Positions 61,719 through 64,000 of a DNA stretch of 64,000 bases are shown here, one piece after another; position 1 is the first letter of the stretch; each line of letters opens with the position of its first letter. The DNA is taken from contig JALHOT010000003.1 of the NCBI GenBank assembly GCA_022842845.1, positions 186,001-250,000 on the forward strand, read 5' to 3'. A program made the translations under genes and the position numbers. The stretch is from Cyclobacteriaceae bacterium (GTDB lineage Bacteria; Bacteroidota; Bacteroidia; Cytophagales; Cyclobacteriaceae). The notes under the pieces were generated by a model. That model searched no databases, had not been told where the DNA came from, and was given only the letters and a program-made list of their open reading frames with translations.

Positions 61719-62696
61719 TTATGATTTTGTTTGCATGGCGAATTCTTTGGCAAAATAGGTGAGTATAATATCAGCCCCTGCCCGCTTCATGCTGAGTAAG
61801 GTTTCCTTCATAACCCTGTCACCATCCAACCATCCTTTCTGAGCTGCGGCTTTTACCATGGAGTATTCTCCGCTAACGTTATAAGCAGCAATAGGAAGAT
61901 TAAAGTTTTGTTTTAAGAGTTGAATGATATCCAGGTAAGCCAAGGCTGGCTTTACCATCAAAAAATCTGCTCCTTCCACAAAATCAAGTTCTGCCTCTAG
62001 TAAGGCTTCATTCTTATTGGCAGGATTCATCTGGTATGTTTTTTTATCACCAAATTTCGGAGCTGAGTCCAGGGCATCGCGGAAAGGATTATAAAAAGCA
62101 CTGGCGTACTTGGCGGTATAACTCATGATTGATACCTCTGTAAAACCATTAGTATCCAACACTTCACGAATATAGCCCACTCGGCCGTCCATCATATCTG
62201 AGGGGCCAATAATATCAATACCGGTGGCCGCCTGTGCCAGAGCCATCTTGCCTAAAATTTCAAGAGTCTCATCATTCAAAATTTTTCCATCCTTTACCAA
62301 GCCATCATGGCCATCGCTACTGTAAGGATCCATGGCCACGTCCGTCATAATACAAGCCTCCGGAAATTGCTTTTTTATTTCGCGAAGTGCTTTCAGATAA
62401 AAAAAGTTTGGATCGTAACTTCTGGTCGCTATTTTATCCTTCAGCGAATCCTCTACAGCCGGAAAAATATCAAAAGCTTTAATACCCAACTTTAAACATG
62501 TTTCAATTTCCTTCAACATTAAATCAAGAGAGAATCGATAAATGCCGGGCATGGAGGCCACCTCAATTTGTTGATGACTTCCGTCAACTAAGAAAAGCGG
62601 ATACAATAGATCATCTGTGGTAACTTTTGTTTCCTCTACTAGCGATCGGATGGCTGCACTTTTGCGATTTCTGCGTGGCCGTTGAATATTGTTCAT
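61719..62696 (-). CDS. hemB: Porphobilinogen synthase (delta-aminolevulinate dehydratase)
   Basis: 325 aa. Two active-site Lys in MSYTAKYASAFYNPFR and FLMVKPALAYLD; RPRRNRKSAAIR at the N-terminus. The metal site TDVAMDPYSSDGHDG has Asp/Ala where zinc enzymes have Cys, so this is the Mg-type enzyme. Condenses two ALA. Monocistronic; a TAGTCA/TGACTA dyad lies in its leader (62697-62718). Confidence 0.97.
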   Translation of the reverse strand: MNNIQRPRRNRKSAAIRSLVEETKVTTDDLLYPLFLVDGSHQQIEVASMPGIYRFSLDLMLKEIETCLKLGIKAFDIFPAVEDSLKDKIATRSYDPNFFYLKALREIKKQFPEACIMTDVAMDPYSSDGHDGLVKDGKILNDETLEILGKMALAQAATGIDIIGPSDMMDGRVGYIREVLDTNGFTEVSIMSYTAKYASAFYNPFRDALDSAPKFGDKKTYQMNPANKNEALLEAELDFVEGADFLMVKPALAYLDIIQLLKQNFNLPIAAYNVSGEYSMVKAAAQKGWLDGDRVMKETLLSMKRAGADIILTYFAKEFAMQTKS

Positions 62697-62719
62697 GTAT
62701 AGTCAGAAAGATATGACTA

Positions 62720-62727
62720 CAAAAATA
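62720..62727 (-). promoter_or_regulatory. -7 promoter element for hemB
   Basis: Minus strand TATTTTTG (TAnnTTTG), 23 nt before the hemB ATG. Confidence 0.55.
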
Positions 62728-62765
62728 GCGAATGAATACCGTGCTTGTTAGTAATTTTTGCTGCC

Positions 62766-63452
62766 TTAGCCTACGCGGTAGCCCAAGGTGCCGTATACCA
62801 AGTGCTTTAAAAAAGATAAGATCTCCTGATCATCCTTTAACTGCCCAAAATCTGTTAATGATGGTAAATGCTGCATAAAAAAATGTTGATGGTGCACCAT
62901 TTCTAACAGTGTACTTGCCAAGGATCGCGAATATTGAAAGGCCGGATTATACTCCAGAAAAATCTGTGCGATGCGGGCACATAAATCCTTGTATGGCTTA
63001 AAAAACAACTGTTGATTATCTTCTGTAACGTGGCTGGTTAAGTAAGACTTAGAATTTTCCTTTGTTACTAAGGATTGCAAAACTCGTTTCTCAACCGCAG
63101 GCCCGCCCATTAAGTCGCCATCTATTCTGTGCAGTAAAATGCTTAACACTGTATCAATTTTGCTGGTAGCATTGGGAAGGTTTGCGGTGTGCACCATGAC
63201 CAGGTATTCCTGCCAGCGCCAATACCAGCCCACCAGGTAAAGCAAAAGCCTATGCTTATTTTCGAAATAGCGGTAAATACTCGATTCGTTAGTGTTGAGT
63301 TCAACCGCCAGTTTTTTAAAGGTAAATTCCTCCAGGCCCACCCGCTCAATTAAAATGGCCCCCTGCTGAACAATGCGCTTACCGAGTTCAGAACTGGCCG
63401 GATCTCTTAAAAACAGCTTTTCATTCATCTGTATCTGAAGCTGCCAGGTCAT
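62766..63452 (-). CDS. TetR-family regulator, paralogue of the regulator at 3450-4127
   Basis: 228 aa. NEKLFLRDPASSELG and the HTH FTFKKLAVELNTNESSIYRYFENKHRLL (key NESSIYRYFENKHRLL) are nearly those of the first TetR; the shared block ends at WYW.W. The ligand domains differ more. Transcribed alone and divergently from the isocitrate dehydrogenase gene, with no transporter beside it. An alternative ATG at 63428 matches the shared start NEKLF. Confidence 0.88.
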   Translation of the reverse strand: MTWQLQIQMNEKLFLRDPASSELGKRIVQQGAILIERVGLEEFTFKKLAVELNTNESSIYRYFENKHRLLLYLVGWYWRWQEYLVMVHTANLPNATSKIDTVLSILLHRIDGDLMGGPAVEKRVLQSLVTKENSKSYLTSHVTEDNQQLFFKPYKDLCARIAQIFLEYNPAFQYSRSLASTLLEMVHHQHFFMQHLPSLTDFGQLKDDQEILSFLKHLVYGTLGYRVG

Positions 63453-63514
63453 TTTCCTTTAAATTTTTAGGTGTTGGACAAAGTTATTGAAAAAATCAGA
63501 ACATAAGTCTATAG

Positions 63515-63558
63515 CTTTCGTTAATGAAAGTATTACTTTTACTTATAAAACTAATACT
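63515..63558. promoter_or_regulatory. Dyads in the tetR / isocitrate dehydrogenase divergent region
   Basis: CTTTCGTTAATGAAAG (63515-63530, one mismatched pair) and AGTATTA-N16-TAATACT (63529-63558) lie between the divergent start codons. Candidate operators or promoter parts. Confidence 0.4.
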
Positions 63559-63562
63559 ACCT

Positions 63563-64000
63563 ATGGAGATTGCAAAAAAACCAATAACGGTTGCTTTTGG
63601 GGATGGTATAGGGCCAGAAATCATGGAATCAACCTTAGCCATTTTAGCTGCAGCAGGTGCCCAAATAGCCCCGGAAATCATTGAAATAGGTGAAAAACTA
63701 TACCATCAGGGCCATAGTTCAGGTATAAAACCAGATGCCTGGGAATCCATTCGCAGAACCAAAGTATTATTAAAGGCACCCATTACTACCCCCCAGGGTG
63801 GAGGTGTGAAGAGCCTTAATGTAACCATGCGCAAAATGCTTGGCTTGTACGCCAATGTAAGGCCTTGTGTTTCTTACGCGCCATTTGTCTTTACCAAACA
63901 TCCGGTAATGGATGTAGTAATCGTTCGCGAAAACGAAGAAGACTTATATGCAGGTATAGAGCATCAGCAAACCGATGATGTGGTGCAATGCCTGAAACTA
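63563..64000 (+). CDS. icd: NADP-type isocitrate dehydrogenase, 5' part only
   Basis: 146 codons from ATG 63563 to the window end, no stop. ITVAFGDGIGPEIMESTL, RRTKVLLKAPITTPQGGGVKSLNVTMRKMLGLYANVRPC (key TPQGGGVKSLNVTMR substrate loop) and VVIVRENEEDLYAGIE identify the isocitrate/isopropylmalate dehydrogenase family. The KSLNVT and NEEDLYAG forms fit the Thermus-type isocitrate dehydrogenase. Catalyses isocitrate to 2-oxoglutarate. Confidence 0.9.
   Translation, partial: MEIAKKPITVAFGDGIGPEIMESTLAILAAAGAQIAPEIIEIGEKLYHQGHSSGIKPDAWESIRRTKVLLKAPITTPQGGGVKSLNVTMRKMLGLYANVRPCVSYAPFVFTKHPVMDVVIVRENEEDLYAGIEHQQTDDVVQCLKL

Noticed and set aside
1-64000. Insertion sequences, prophage, CRISPR arrays, tRNA or rRNA genes
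   Set aside because: No transposase, integrase, capsid or cas protein motifs, no regular spacer array, and no cloverleaf or rRNA-like sequence noticed; a tRNA or RNA-family scan was not possible here.

Overview
The window is a stretch of bacterial chromosome from a member of the Bacteroidota, most likely the order Cytophagales. This rests on: two SusC/SusD outer-membrane pairs; family markers typical of the phylum (DUF4270, DUF4254, a eukaryote-like NrdB, FtsX/MacB-type permeases, the glycogen-synthase-like/panC/panD neighbourhood); the phylum-specific -7 promoter element TAnnTTTG in front of many genes; and the near absence of Shine-Dalgarno sequences. Gene density is high. I see no rRNA, tRNA, CRISPR array, phage or insertion sequence, so this reads mostly as core genome with a few accessory pieces.

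Layout. 1-4155: leftward TetR > ABC-type exporter subunit > HlyD adaptor operon, with a palindromic operator candidate in front. 4214-7257: saccharopine-dehydrogenase-like enzyme; gltX with a small Lys-rich protein. 7296-8865: membrane protein and RidA, divergent from a degenerate 3-hydroxyacyl-CoA dehydrogenase homologue across a long inverted repeat. 8914-13064: leftward operon GlgA-like > DUF4270 lipoprotein > glmS. 13107-15367: panC, panD, LPG-flippase-like protein. 15464-21043: zinc metallopeptidase, acyl-CoA dehydrogenase, Tat-exported HisC-like aminotransferase, membrane MutS homologue, free-Met-R-sulfoxide reductase. 21302-27867: unknown lipoprotein, ribD, prmC, hydrolase, DUF4254, GT9, trmD, rplS. 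28025-34653: class I aldolase, accD, large permease, two small secreted paralogues, hemE. 34737-45608: two tandem SusCD systems plus an unknown lipoprotein. 45863-46475: rpmA/rplU. 46505-47677: a 1.2 kb gene-free region with a duplicated promoter module carrying consensus DnaA boxes, leading into nrdB-nrdA. 51156-53580: ruvX, def and a methionine aminotransferase, separated by small repeat arrays. 53712-57888: diheme cytochrome, beta-helix lipoprotein, acyltransferase, GNAT. 57900-64000: secreted Xaa-Pro aminopeptidase, hemerythrin-like protein, a broken reading frame, membrane AraC regulator, hemB, a second TetR (paralogue of the first) and the 5' part of an isocitrate dehydrogenase gene.

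Points most worth a second look: the duplicated DnaA-box promoter module before the ribonucleotide reductase genes and the short terminated transcript it may produce; a 14-bp-period repeat family filling three successive intergenic gaps; two SusC genes sharing a perfectly identical 5' end although their bodies have diverged; an AccD that lacks all four zinc-ribbon cysteines; and several proteins that keep a family fold but have lost catalytic residues (ABC ATPase, GlgA-like, HCDH-like). No single obviously new multi-gene system stands out. All functions are assigned by reading motifs by eye; no database search was run.
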